Source: Arthrobacter hankyongi
GTDB taxonomy: Bacteria > Actinomycetota > Actinomycetes > Actinomycetales > Micrococcaceae
Length of the DNA stretch: 64,000 nt
Direction of reading: 5' to 3'
NCBI RefSeq assembly: GCF_022012395.1
Contig: NZ_JAKLTQ010000018.1
Location: 34,121 to 98,120 of the forward strand
A model generated the notes under the pieces. It made no database searches and had not been told where the DNA came from. It saw only the letters and a program-made list of their open reading frames with translations. The position numbers and the translations under genes are program-made. Shown one piece after another: positions 35,913 to 44,734 of this stretch; the stretch's first letter is position 1; every line of letters starts with the position of its first letter.

Positions 35913-36102
35913 CCCGTTGGCCTGGCACGGACCGGGACGGCCCGCCTACCCGTGGGTCGCGTGCTGCGCCTGCCGGGCCAAGAGTGGACCAGGCAGCGTA
36001 GGCAGTTCCCGGGCAGCCAGCACGGCAACAGCGGGCGGCACGTCCGAGGACGCGCCGCCCGCCGCCAGGCCGCCTATTACCAGGAGCGGCCAGTCCAACC
36101 GG

Positions 36103-38496
36103 TTAGCGGGCCAGCACCGGCTCGCTGGAACGTGCCGGCACCGTGGCCGGCTGCCAGCGCAGGTGCGCCGGGGCCTGGTCGACGTCGGCCTCCCGCAGCA
36201 GGGACAGCCGGGGCCGCACCGCGTCCGTGCGCGAGCTCGGCGGCTTGCGCCGGCCGGCCCGGAAGGGCGCGATCCACTCGGCGCCGGGGCCGCGGTAGTC
36301 CTGCTCGGCCGCGGCGTGCAGGGTCCACTGCGGGTTGTACAGGTGGGTCCGGCCCAGCGCGATCAGGTCCGCGCGCCCGGCGAGCAGGATCGAGTTCGCG
36401 TCATCGTAGGAGGAGATGGCGCCGACCGCGATGATGGCGACGCCGGGCACCTCCTGGCGGATCCGGTCCGCGAACGGAGTCTGGTAGCTGCGCCCGTAGG
36501 CCGGCTTCTCTTCCTTGCCCACCTGGCCGGTGGAGACGTCGATCCCGTCCGCGCCGTGGGCGGCGAAGGCGCGGGCGATTTCGACGGCGTCGTCGGCGGT
36601 GTTGCCGCCGTCGATCCAGTCGGTGGCCGAGATCCGCACGGTCAGCGGCTTGGCGGCCGGCCAGGCCGCCCGCACGGCGTCGAACACCTCGAGCGGGAAG
36701 CGCAGCCGGTTCTGCAGCGGCCCGCCGTATTCGTCGGTGCGCTGGTTGGCCACCGGGGACAGGAAGGCGGAGAGCAGGTAGCCGTGCGCGGCGTGCACCT
36801 CGAGCAGGTCGAAGCCGGCCTCGTCGGCGCGGCGGGCAGCGGCGACGAAGTCCGCGACCACCTTGTCCATCCCGGCCCGGTCGATTTCGCGCGGGGTCTG
36901 GCTGCCCGGCCCGTAGGGCAGCGCCGAGGGGCCGACGGCTTCCCAGTTGCCGGCCTGAAGCGGCTCGTCGATGCCCTCCCACATCACCCGGGTGGAGGCC
37001 TTGCGGCCGGCGTGGCCGAGCTGGGCGCCGATCTTGGCACTGGACTGGCCGTGGACAAAGTCGACGATGCCCTTCCAGCTATCCCGCTGTGCGTCGGTGT
37101 ACAGGCCGGTGCAGCCGGGGGTGATCCGCCCTTCCGCGGACACGCACACCATCTCGGTCATCACCAGGCCGGCCCCGCCCAGGGCCTTGCTGCCCAGGTG
37201 CACCTTGTGGAAGTCGCCGGGCACCCCGTCCACGGCCGAGTACATGTCCATCGGCGAGACGATGATGCGGTTCTTCAGCTGAAGCCCGCCGATCCGGTAG
37301 GGCTGGAACATCGCCGGGGCTGCCTGCGCCAGGCCCTGGGACTCGGCGAAGTGCCGGTCCACCGTCTGGGCGAACTCCGGATCGCGCAGGCGCAGGTTCT
37401 CCTGCGTGATGCGGCGGCTGCGGGTAAGCAGGTTGAAGGCGAACTGGGTGGGGTCCTGGTCCTTGTACTGCCCGATCCGCTCGAACCATTCCAGCGAGGC
37501 CTGCGCGGCACGCTGGGTGGACTCGACCACGGGCCGCCGCTCGGTCTCGTAGGCCTCCAAAGCCTGATCGAGGCCGGGGTGCTCGTGCAGGCAGGCGGCC
37601 AGGGCCAGGGCGTCCTCCATCGCCAGCTTGGTGCCGGAGCCGATGGAGAAGTGTGCGGTGTGCGCGGCATCGCCGATCAGCACCACGTTGCCGTGCCGCC
37701 AGCTGCGGTTGCGCACGGTGGTGAAGTTCAGCCACTTGGAGTTGTTGGCCAGCACCCGGTAGCCGTCCAGCTCGTCGGCGAAGATCTCCCGGATCCTGGC
37801 GATCGCCTGCTCGTCCGAGACGCCCGGGGCGAAGACCGCGCCGGCGGTCTCGTCGAAGCCGGCGGCGCGCCAGACGTCCTCGTGCATCTCGACGATGAAG
37901 GTGGAGCCCTCGTCGGAGAAGGGGTAGCCGTGGATCTGCATGACCCCGTACTCGGTCTCCTTGACGAAGAACTTGAACGCCTCGAAGACCTGGTCGGTGC
38001 CCAGCCACATGTACTTGTTGCCCCGCACATCCAGGTCCGGGCCGAAATCCTCGGCGTACTTGGCGCGGATCTGCGAGTTCACCCCGTCCGCGGCCAGCAC
38101 CAGGTCGTACTCCGCTTCCAGCTCCTCCACCGGCGGGGCCAGCGTGGAGAAGCGCAGGTCCACCCCGAGCTCGGCGCAGCGGCGCTGCAGCAGTTCCAGC
38201 AGCTCCTTGCGGCTCATCGCCGCGAAGCCCTGGCCGCCGACGGTGGCGGTCTGGCCCTTGAAGTGGATGTCGATGTCGGACCAGCGGGCGAAGCGCCGGC
38301 TCATGTAATCGGCCACGACCGGGTCGGCGTTGCCGATCCCGCCCAGGGTCTCGTCGGAGAAGACGACGCCGAAACCGAACGTGTCGCTGGCCGCGTTGCG
38401 TTCCCAGAGCGTGATCTCGTGCGCGGAGTCCAGCTGCTTCATCAATGCCGCGAAGTACAGGCCGCCCGGTCCGCCGCCTACGATTGCGATCTTCAT
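36103..38496 (-). CDS. Bifunctional aryl-CoA hydroxylase / Old Yellow Enzyme (salicylyl-CoA 5-hydroxylase or 2-aminobenzoyl-CoA monooxygenase type)
   Basis: This 797-residue fusion has an N-terminal class A flavin monooxygenase (about 1-390), with FAD motif IVGGGPGGLYFAAL (4-17), LVLAADGVNS and VVLIGDAAHTAHFSIGSGT. An Old Yellow Enzyme-type barrel follows (about 395-760), with LKNRIIVSPMDMYS, LGHAGRKAS and VHAAHGYLLSAFLSP. This architecture is known from salicylyl-CoA 5-hydroxylase/oxidoreductases and from 2-aminobenzoyl-CoA monooxygenase/reductase. It should hydroxylate a CoA-bound aromatic acid and perhaps reduce the ring. It starts 12 bp after the ligase gene, behind GAAAGGAA, as last gene of its operon. 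The choice between salicylate and anthranilate is not settled by sequence. Confidence 0.88.
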   Translation of the reverse strand: MKIAIVGGGPGGLYFAALMKQLDSAHEITLWERNAASDTFGFGVVFSDETLGGIGNADPVVADYMSRRFARWSDIDIHFKGQTATVGGQGFAAMSRKELLELLQRRCAELGVDLRFSTLAPPVEELEAEYDLVLAADGVNSQIRAKYAEDFGPDLDVRGNKYMWLGTDQVFEAFKFFVKETEYGVMQIHGYPFSDEGSTFIVEMHEDVWRAAGFDETAGAVFAPGVSDEQAIARIREIFADELDGYRVLANNSKWLNFTTVRNRSWRHGNVVLIGDAAHTAHFSIGSGTKLAMEDALALAACLHEHPGLDQALEAYETERRPVVESTQRAAQASLEWFERIGQYKDQDPTQFAFNLLTRSRRITQENLRLRDPEFAQTVDRHFAESQGLAQAAPAMFQPYRIGGLQLKNRIIVSPMDMYSAVDGVPGDFHKVHLGSKALGGAGLVMTEMVCVSAEGRITPGCTGLYTDAQRDSWKGIVDFVHGQSSAKIGAQLGHAGRKASTRVMWEGIDEPLQAGNWEAVGPSALPYGPGSQTPREIDRAGMDKVVADFVAAARRADEAGFDLLEVHAAHGYLLSAFLSPVANQRTDEYGGPLQNRLRFPLEVFDAVRAAWPAAKPLTVRISATDWIDGGNTADDAVEIARAFAAHGADGIDVSTGQVGKEEKPAYGRSYQTPFADRIRQEVPGVAIIAVGAISSYDDANSILLAGRADLIALGRTHLYNPQWTLHAAAEQDYRGPGAEWIAPFRAGRRKPPSSRTDAVRPRLSLLREADVDQAPAHLRWQPATVPARSSEPVLAR

Positions 38497-38508
38497 GGTG
38501 TGTTCCTT

Positions 38509-40176
38509 TCAGCCCCGGCCCTGCGTTGCGCCGGCTAATTCTGTGGTTTCTGCGGTTTCTTCCTGGAGTCCCTCGCGCAGCTTGAAGTGCTGCAGCTTGC
38601 CGCTGGGGTTGCGGGGCAGTTCGGTGACGAACCGGACGTCCCGCGGGTACTTGTAGGGGGCGATGGTGGCCTTGACGAAGTCCTGGATTTCCTTGCGCTT
38701 GGCGGCGCTGGGCTCGACGCCCGCGCGCAGGACGATGAAGGCGCAGACCACGCTGCCGCGTTCGGGATCGGGCCGGCCGATGACCGCGTTCTCCACCACG
38801 TCCGGGTGCTGGTCGATGGCCGATTCGACCTCCGGGGCGCCGATGTTGTAGCCGGAGGAGATGATCATGTTGTCCGAGCGGGCCTGGTAGTAGAAGTAGC
38901 CGTCCTCGTCGCGCAGGAACGTGTCCCCGGTGATGTTCCAGCCATGGTGCACGTAGGCAGCCTGCCGGGCGTCGTTCAGGTAGCGGCAGCCGGTGGGCCC
39001 GATCACGGCCAGGCGTCCGGGCTCGCCCGGGGCGGCCTCGTTGCCGTCCGCGTCGATGACCCTGGCCCGGAAGCCGGGCACCGGCACGCCGACCGCGCCC
39101 GGGCGGATGTCCGCGCCGGCGGCGGAGATGAACACGTGCAGCATCTCGGTGGCGCCGATGCCGTTGACCAGGCGCAGCCCGGTGGCCTCATGCACCGCCT
39201 CCCAGGTTTCCTTCGGCAGGTGCTCGCCGGCCGAGACCGCCACCCGCAGGCCCGACAGCAGCCCGCCCTCGCCTTCCTTGAGGATGGCCCGGTAGGCGGT
39301 CGGGGCGGTGAACAGGATGGTCGCGCCCGCGGCGGCGGCGTGCCGGGCCAGCTCCACCGGGGTGGCGCGCTCGGTCAGCAGCACCGAGGCGCCGAAGCGC
39401 AGCGGGAAGACCACCAGGCCGCCGAGGCCGAAGGTGAAGGCCAGCGGCGGGGACCCGGCGAACACGTCCTCGGTGGTGGGCGCCAGGATGTGCCGGGCGA
39501 AGGTGTCCGCGTTGGCCAGGATGTCGCGGTGGAAGTGCATGGTGATCTTCGGCGTGCCGGTGGTGCCGGAGGTCGGGCCCAGCAGCGCGACGTCGTCGGC
39601 CGCGGTGGCCACGGCCTCGAACGTCCCGCTCTTGGCGGCACAGCGGGCGGTGAGGTCCCCGGCGTCGTCGGCGCCGTAGCTGACGACGGCGGTGCCGTCA
39701 CCGACCGCTGCGGCGACCCCCTCGGCGAAGCGGTGGTCGGTGATGGCCACCGCCGGCCGGGTCAGCTCGGCGATCTTGGCCACCTCGCTGGCCCGCAGCA
39801 CCGGCATGGTGGTGACCACCACGGCGCCGGCCTTGAGCACGCCCAGCCAGGCGGCCACCAGCCACGGGTTGTTCGGGCCGCGCAGCAGCACCCGGTTGCC
39901 CGGGACCACGCCGAGGTCCTCGGTGAGCACCTGCGCCACCTGGTTGGCCCGGGTCTGCAGGTCGCCGTAGCTCCACACCGCCCCGTCCGGGGTGCGCAGC
40001 GCGGGCCGGTCCGGGCCGAAAGCGGCCACGGCGTCGTCGACCAGCACCGCCGCGGCATTGAGGCGGTCCGGGTACTGCAGGTCGGGCAGGGTGAATTCGA
40101 GCACCGGCCACGTCTCGGCCGGCGGCAGGTGGTCGCGGGTGAAGGAGTCCACGTGGGCCGAAGGGGACAGTTCCAT
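38509..40176 (-). CDS. Aryl-CoA ligase (benzoate/salicylate/anthranilate-CoA ligase family)
   Basis: This 555-residue acyl-adenylate-forming enzyme activates an aromatic acid to its CoA thioester with ATP. Motifs are the P-loop LLGPTSGTTGTPKITMHFH, NGIGATEMLHVFISA, GWNITGDTFLRDEDGYFYY, SSGYNIGAPEVESAI and the C-terminal catalytic Lys in PRNPSGKLQHFKL. The pattern is that of benzoate-CoA ligases more than fatty acyl-CoA synthetases. The start is ATG at 40176, with GAAAGGAA upstream. It is followed at once by the CoA-ester hydroxylase, so it should provide that enzyme's substrate. Confidence 0.87.
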   Translation of the reverse strand: MELSPSAHVDSFTRDHLPPAETWPVLEFTLPDLQYPDRLNAAAVLVDDAVAAFGPDRPALRTPDGAVWSYGDLQTRANQVAQVLTEDLGVVPGNRVLLRGPNNPWLVAAWLGVLKAGAVVVTTMPVLRASEVAKIAELTRPAVAITDHRFAEGVAAAVGDGTAVVSYGADDAGDLTARCAAKSGTFEAVATAADDVALLGPTSGTTGTPKITMHFHRDILANADTFARHILAPTTEDVFAGSPPLAFTFGLGGLVVFPLRFGASVLLTERATPVELARHAAAAGATILFTAPTAYRAILKEGEGGLLSGLRVAVSAGEHLPKETWEAVHEATGLRLVNGIGATEMLHVFISAAGADIRPGAVGVPVPGFRARVIDADGNEAAPGEPGRLAVIGPTGCRYLNDARQAAYVHHGWNITGDTFLRDEDGYFYYQARSDNMIISSGYNIGAPEVESAIDQHPDVVENAVIGRPDPERGSVVCAFIVLRAGVEPSAAKRKEIQDFVKATIAPYKYPRDVRFVTELPRNPSGKLQHFKLREGLQEETAETTELAGATQGRG

Positions 40177-40204
40177 GGCGTTCCTTTCGATGGCTGGATG
40201 GGTG

Positions 40205-41119
40205 CTAGTGGGCGCGGCCGGCACGGATCATGCCTTCCTGGGCCACGGTGGCCAGGAGCCGGCCGGAGCGGTCGAAGAACCGGCCCAGGGCCAGGCCGCG
40301 GTTGCGCTGTCCGGAAACCGCTTCCTGGGCGTAGAGCACCCAGTCATCGGCCCGGCCGTCGCGGTGGAACCACATGGCGTGGTCCAGGCTGGCGGTGGCC
40401 AGGCCCTCGTCGGCCCAGGCCAGCCCGTGCACCCGCAGGATGGGCTCCAGGATGGTGTAGTCGCACACGTACGCCAGGGCCGTGCGGTGCAGGTCCGCGG
40501 TGCTGCGCGCGTCGGCCAGGTCGGGCAGCCGGTCGAAGGCCCTGACCCAGACCGCCTGCTGCGGCACCCGTTCGCCCTCGACCTGCACGTACACCGGGCC
40601 CGGGACGTGGCGCATGTCGAAGCTGCGCCCGGCGGACCAGTACTCCGCGGCCGGCCCCTCGACCCCCTCGAGCGCCTCGGCGGCGCTGCGCAGCGACTCG
40701 GGATCCACCGCGGCCGGCATCGCCGGCTGGAATTCCGGGCCTTCTTCGGGCACCTGGAAGGAACCCATGGCCGCGTAGACCACCTTGCCGCCTTGGTAGC
40801 CTCGGACGCTGCGGGTGGAGTAGCCGCGCCCGTCGCGCAGCCGCTCGACCTCGTAGCGGACGGCCGCACCGATATCCACCGGACGCATGAAGTAGCTGTG
40901 CATCGAGTGCAGGCACCGGTCCGCGTCCACCGAGCGCATCATGGCCGCGGCGGCCTGGGCCACCATATCCCCGCCGTAGGCCTTGGGCCAGGGTACGTAC
41001 TGGGTGGTGGCCTCGTAGGCTTCGTCGTGGACCTGCGGTTCGACCGGCGACAGGTCGACGGCGCGCAGGAACGTCTGTGCGGTCAGGGCGCCGGCCAGCG
41101 GCTGCGTCACGGCGCTCAT
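40205..41119 (-). CDS. Acyl-CoA thioesterase II (TesB-like)
   Basis: This 304-residue protein has two hotdog domains. The first contains YVPWPKAYGGDMVAQAAAA and HSMHSYFMRPVD; the second contains ATASLDHAMWFHRDGRADDW, with the family's active-site Asp, and the QEAVSGQRNRGLALGRFFD end motif. TesB enzymes hydrolyse acyl-CoA. Here it probably releases the hydroxylated aromatic acid (for example gentisate or 5-hydroxyanthranilate) from CoA, which is inferred from operon context. Its start overlaps the cupin stop by 4 bp (ATGA). Confidence 0.87.
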   Translation of the reverse strand: MSAVTQPLAGALTAQTFLRAVDLSPVEPQVHDEAYEATTQYVPWPKAYGGDMVAQAAAAMMRSVDADRCLHSMHSYFMRPVDIGAAVRYEVERLRDGRGYSTRSVRGYQGGKVVYAAMGSFQVPEEGPEFQPAMPAAVDPESLRSAAEALEGVEGPAAEYWSAGRSFDMRHVPGPVYVQVEGERVPQQAVWVRAFDRLPDLADARSTADLHRTALAYVCDYTILEPILRVHGLAWADEGLATASLDHAMWFHRDGRADDWVLYAQEAVSGQRNRGLALGRFFDRSGRLLATVAQEGMIRAGRAH

Positions 41120-41610
41120 GCCCGGCGGTATCCTTCCAGGCTCCCGTCGGCCACGTCCGGGAGGTTGACCACGATGTTCTCCGGGGTGCGGGCGGTCAGC
41201 CAGACCAGCTCCTCGGTCACGGACATGTTGGCCTCCACGTGCGGCATGAACGGCGGGACGAAGACCCAGTCCCCGGCCGTCATGTCGATGAAGTCGGCGT
41301 AGTTCTCGCCGAAGTAGATCCGGCCGTGGCCGCGCAGCACGTAGCCGCCGGTCTCCGCCTCGCCGTGGTGGTGCGGCAGCGAGCGGTAGCCGGGCACGTT
41401 GGAGACCTGGCCGAACCAGATCTTGGTGGCCGGGGTGTGCTGGATGCTCACGCCCGAGACCCGGACGCAGTCCCCGGACTGGGCGGTGTTGGTGTCCTCG
41501 GTCCCGGCGCGGGTGACCACGGGGACCACCTTGCCATCGGGGCCGGCGTAGATGGCGTTGTCGCCCTCGGTGCGGTATTCGGTACGGGAATCAACGGTGG
41601 TGTCGCTCAT
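41116..41610 (-). CDS. Small single-domain cupin, possible ring-cleavage or regulatory cupin
   Basis: This 164-residue protein has both cupin motifs: LPHHHGEAETGGYVLRGHG (two or three His and a Glu as metal ligands) and AGDWVFVPPFMPHVEAN (final His). It can therefore bind Fe or Mn. Classical gentisate dioxygenase is a two-cupin protein of about 350 residues, so this is not one. A single cupin of this size is comparable to 3-hydroxyanthranilate 3,4-dioxygenase, although I see no specific resemblance. Translationally coupled to the thioesterase and lying next to an FAH-family hydrolase, it is a candidate for the missing ring-fission step. Confidence 0.75.
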   Translation of the reverse strand: MSDTTVDSRTEYRTEGDNAIYAGPDGKVVPVVTRAGTEDTNTAQSGDCVRVSGVSIQHTPATKIWFGQVSNVPGYRSLPHHHGEAETGGYVLRGHGRIYFGENYADFIDMTAGDWVFVPPFMPHVEANMSVTEELVWLTARTPENIVVNLPDVADGSLEGYRRA

Positions 41611-41649
41611 GGTCTGCTCCTCTGGATTAGCTGGATTAGCGGTGTTGGA

Positions 41650-42519
41650 TTATGCGGAGTGGACGGGCTGGTGGTGCCGGGCCGGCTGGCGGATGGACAC
41701 CCGGTTCGCCAGGCGCCCGATGCCGTCGATCTCGGTGGTGATGATGTCGCCGTCGGCCAGAAAGCGCGGCGGCTGCATCCCCATGCCCACTCCCCCCGGC
41801 GTGCCGGTCAGGACCAGGTCCCCGGGACGCAGCGTGGTGAACTGGGAAATGTAGGACAGCAGCCGGGCCGGCCCGAACACCAGCGTCCGGGTATGGCCGC
41901 GCTGCACCAGTTCGCCGTTGACATAGCCGCGGACCTCGACGTCGCCGCCGTCCACCTCGTCCGGCGTGGCCATCACCGGGCCCACCGGCGTGGTGGCGTC
42001 GAAGGCCTTGCCCTGGAACCACTGCAGGGTCCGGTTCTGCCAGTCGCGCATGGAGACGTCGTTGGCCACGGTGTAGCCGGCGATGCCCGCCTGCGCTTCG
42101 GCCTCGTCCGCCCGGGTGAGCGTGGCGCCGACGACGACGGCGAGCTCGGCTTCCCAGTCCACGCGCTCGCTGCCCTGCACCTCGATCTCGTCCGCGGCAC
42201 CGGCCAGGGTGTCGGCAAACTTGGCGAAGAGCGTCGGGTACTCGGGCAGCTCCCGGCCCATCTCCTGGATGTGGTCACCGTAGTTCAAGCCGCAGCAGAT
42301 GACCTTGCCTGCCTGCGGCAGCAGCGGCGCCAGGGTGGCGCCGTGGACGACGTCGGAGGTGGATGCATGGGCGGCGGCATCCCGGGCCGCGGAACGCCAC
42401 TCCGGGTTGCGCAGCAGCGCACCGGCGTCCCGCGCCGGCAGCGGCAGGTAGGCGTCGGCGCCCACGGCAAGTGCCGCCGTCGTGGTCTGTGCGCCGGTGC
42501 GCAGGGTGGCCAGTCTCAT
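41650..42519 (-). CDS. Fumarylacetoacetate hydrolase family protein
   Basis: This 289-residue protein has the FAH fold: ICCGLNYGDHIQEMGRELP with the catalytic His, RVDWEAELAVVVGATL with metal-binding acidic residues, GYTVANDVSMRDWQN and DLVLTGTPGGVGMG. Family members hydrolyse C-C bonds in acylpyruvates such as fumarylpyruvate or act on related diketo acids. As first gene of the leftward aromatic operon it would complete ring degradation after dioxygenase cleavage. It is divergent from the Rid gene, with 142 bp between. Confidence 0.88.
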   Translation of the reverse strand: MRLATLRTGAQTTTAALAVGADAYLPLPARDAGALLRNPEWRSAARDAAAHASTSDVVHGATLAPLLPQAGKVICCGLNYGDHIQEMGRELPEYPTLFAKFADTLAGAADEIEVQGSERVDWEAELAVVVGATLTRADEAEAQAGIAGYTVANDVSMRDWQNRTLQWFQGKAFDATTPVGPVMATPDEVDGGDVEVRGYVNGELVQRGHTRTLVFGPARLLSYISQFTTLRPGDLVLTGTPGGVGMGMQPPRFLADGDIITTEIDGIGRLANRVSIRQPARHHQPVHSA

Positions 42520-42661
42520 GCCTCGGGTTCCCTTCTCGTTTCGAATGTATCGACTTTTTTACGGCCGTCACATATGCTCAAGTTAGCACGATCACACTGA
42601 TCTGCAACAGGGTTTTCCAAAACATCGGTTTCTTACGCACCGGCGATGCCAAGGAGGCACA

Positions 42662-43078
42662 ATGACCAACCAGACAGCAACCGGCAACCGCACCATCAAC
42701 CCAGCCTCGCTGCCGAAGCCCTCCGGCTATGCGCACGGCATCCTGGCCGGCAACACCGTGTTCCTCGGCGGCCAGACCGCCCTGGACCAGGACATGAACA
42801 TCGTCCCGGGCGGGATCGTGGAGCAGTTCCGGCAGGCCTTTTCCAATGTGCTCACCACGCTGGAAGAGGCCGGCGGCCGGCCGCAGGACCTGGTCAGCGT
42901 GACCATCTACCTCACGGACGTGGACGACTACATGGCCCACGGCCGGGAGATCGGGCGCATCTGGCGCGAGATGGCCGGCTCCGAATACCCGGCGATGGCC
43001 GGCATCGGCGTCTCCCGGCTGTGGCAGAAGGAAGCGATGATCGAAATCCAGGGCATCGCGGTCATCCAGGAGGCATAG
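42662..43078 (+). CDS. Rid-family protein lacking the RidA arginine
   Basis: This 138-residue protein belongs to the YjgF/YER057c/UK114 (Rid) family: GNTVFLGGQTALDQDMNIVP, QAFSNVLTTLEEAGGRPQDL, VTIYLTDVDDY and IEIQGIAVIQ. RidA imine deaminases carry an Arg in a PTRS-type motif; the equivalent segment here reads EYPAMAGIGVSRL, with Met, so canonical deaminase activity is doubtful. Arg-less Rid subgroups are common in catabolic operons. It diverges from the aromatic operon, suggesting a shared control region. The start is ATG behind AAGGAGG. Confidence 0.85.
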   Translation: MTNQTATGNRTINPASLPKPSGYAHGILAGNTVFLGGQTALDQDMNIVPGGIVEQFRQAFSNVLTTLEEAGGRPQDLVSVTIYLTDVDDYMAHGREIGRIWREMAGSEYPAMAGIGVSRLWQKEAMIEIQGIAVIQEA

Positions 43079-43098
43079 CCACCTCGGAGCGCCGAGCG

Positions 43099-43139
43099 CG
43101 TGCGGGCCGGCCGGGAGGATCTCCCGGCCGGCCCGCACG
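43099..43139. terminator. 19-bp perfect bidirectional terminator
   Basis: A 19-bp perfect stem (CGTGCGGGCCGGCCGGGAG with its complement) and a GAT loop lie between the convergent Rid and PaaX genes. It should stop transcription from both sides. Confidence 0.7.
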
Positions 43140-43153
43140 GTCTTAAAGCAGCC

Positions 43154-44059
43154 TCAGGCCGCCTCGGCGTCGTCCACCAGGGACCGGGCATGGGCCTCGG
43201 CCATGGGGGCGATCAGCTCATGCACACCGAAGAAGATCCGCCGGGCCTCGGGCCCCTGCCAGCCCTCGGGCAGGTAGTCCAGGGGCAGCCCCGGGTCGCT
43301 GTAGGGCAGGCGCCGCCACAGGGTCAGCATCGGCACGTAGTAGCGGAACGCGTCGCGGCGCAGCTCCGGGCCGGAGGCAGCCAGGGCGGCCGCCGGGTCG
43401 CCGCCCACTTCCGCGGTCCAGTCCGCGAGCGAACTGCCGTAGTACTGCATGAACTCCGAGATCTGGACCTGCAGCGCCTCCAGGTCCCACCACTGCGCCA
43501 CCCGGGCCCGCATGTCCCCCTCGGGCTCATAGTCGCCGGTGAAGAACTCGACGTATTCGGCCAGTCCCCGGTTGGCCAGCCGGCGCTTGGCGCCCTCGCG
43601 CACCCCGGAGGGCGCAATCCACACACCGGCCGCCATGGACCCGAAGCCCAGCCGGGTCAGTTCGGTGCGCAGCTGGTGGCGGCGTTCCCGCATCGATTCG
43701 GGCACCGAGAAGATCGCCAGCACCCACGGACTGCCGGGGGCATCCCGGTGCGGGGCGAAGATGCGCTCGTCGCCCTCATTGACCATTTCCAGCCAACGCG
43801 GCGAGAGTTCGTACTTGGCTGCGCCGCCGTTCCTGACGCTGTTGAGCACCCCCTTGGCCTTCAGCCGCGAGACGGCCGAGCGCACGCCAGGGGCGTCATG
43901 GCCCAGGGCGCCGAGCATTTCGATCAGCACCGAAACCGGCAGCGCACCGCCGCCGCGCCGGCCGTACAGCCCGTAGATGGTCAGGATGAGCTGCTGGTGC
44001 CGCAGCGGCGGCGTAGGGACGGTGATCATCCGCTGGACTCCCGTTTCTACTGTGGGCAT
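43154..44059 (-). CDS. PaaX-family transcriptional regulator (copy 1)
   Basis: This 301-residue protein has a winged HTH at about residues 20-85 (QQLILTIYGLYGRRGG, VRSAVSRLKAKGVLNSV). The PaaX central domain follows (PWVLAIFSVPESMRERRHQL, LTRLGFGSMAAGVWIAP, FFTGDY), then a C-terminal domain (YYVPMLTLWRRLPYSDPGLP). PaaX repressors bind aryl-CoA effectors such as phenylacetyl-CoA, which fits a CoA-based aromatic pathway. The ATG at 44059 is chosen because upstream sequence is low-complexity. A paralog lies at 48738-49616. Confidence 0.87.
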   Translation of the reverse strand: MPTVETGVQRMITVPTPPLRHQQLILTIYGLYGRRGGGALPVSVLIEMLGALGHDAPGVRSAVSRLKAKGVLNSVRNGGAAKYELSPRWLEMVNEGDERIFAPHRDAPGSPWVLAIFSVPESMRERRHQLRTELTRLGFGSMAAGVWIAPSGVREGAKRRLANRGLAEYVEFFTGDYEPEGDMRARVAQWWDLEALQVQISEFMQYYGSSLADWTAEVGGDPAAALAASGPELRRDAFRYYVPMLTLWRRLPYSDPGLPLDYLPEGWQGPEARRIFFGVHELIAPMAEAHARSLVDDAEAA

Positions 44060-44117
44060 GGCGGTACGGCTCCGATCATCATAGGCAGCCGCCCGGGTGG
44101 GTGGCAGGACGGCGGGC

Positions 44118-44555
44118 TCAGACCGGCACGACGCCGGCACTGAGGGCGCTGCGGATATGCTCCGGCCAGGGGTGGGCGGCTTCGGCTCCCGCGGGAACGT
44201 AGGCGGTGGTGAAGGTGCCGTGGGCGGCGAGGCCGCCGCCGGACTTTTCGTGTGGCTGGCCATGGACCTCGAAACCGAAGGTCAGCGACGTCCGGCCGAT
44301 CTTCTGCACCGTGACGGTGGCGGTGATGCGCTGGCCGAACCACAGCTTGTTCCGGTAGTTGATCACCTGCTGCACGCGCGGGGCGCAGGGAAAGTAGTCC
44401 GGCAGGTCCAGCCGGCGGAACAGCTCGGCCTCGGCAGCCTCCACCCAGCGCATGATGGCCGAATTGTGCTGATGGCCGGCCGCGTCCGTGTCCACCCATT
44501 CGACGGTCCGTTCGATGCTGGCACCCGGGAGTTGCGGGGTGTCGTGGCTGTCCAT
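44118..44555 (-). CDS. Hotdog thioesterase (4-hydroxybenzoyl-CoA thioesterase/YbgC type)
   Basis: This 145-residue single hotdog domain contains EWVDTDAAGHQHNSAIMRWV (19-38), where the conserved Asp of the YbgC/FcbC type sits, then VQQVINYRNKLWFGQRITAT and LTFGFEVHG. Such enzymes hydrolyse aromatic or short acyl-CoA. It precedes PaaX copy 1 by 58 bp on the same strand. It is a second thioesterase for the region and might act on a different CoA intermediate from the TesB protein. Confidence 0.82.
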   Translation of the reverse strand: MDSHDTPQLPGASIERTVEWVDTDAAGHQHNSAIMRWVEAAEAELFRRLDLPDYFPCAPRVQQVINYRNKLWFGQRITATVTVQKIGRTSLTFGFEVHGQPHEKSGGGLAAHGTFTTAYVPAGAEAAHPWPEHIRSALSAGVVPV

Positions 44556-44662
44556 GGCTTTCCTCTCCGCCTGCAGACCTTGTAGCCGCCGCAGGCTGTC
44601 GACTCCATGATATGCCGCTTAAATGACGGGCGTATACATCAGTCAATAAATGCGGGGCCAGA

Positions 44663-44698
44663 CGGCGCCGGACCGGTCCATCGACCAGCCCGGCGCCG
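44663..44698 (-). terminator. Terminator downstream of the MFS gene
   Basis: CGGCGCCGG/CCGGCGCCG outer arms and GGTC/GACC inner arms form a branched-free hairpin 37 bp after the MFS stop. Confidence 0.5.
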
Positions 44699-44734
44699 CC
44701 GGCCCGCATTCCCTGGATGCGGCAGATATCCCGG

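Noticed and set aside
35761..38538. 925-codon forward frame opposite the hydroxylase/OYE gene
   Set aside because: It is antisense to a gene with complete catalytic motifs and is a composition artefact of GC-rich codons.
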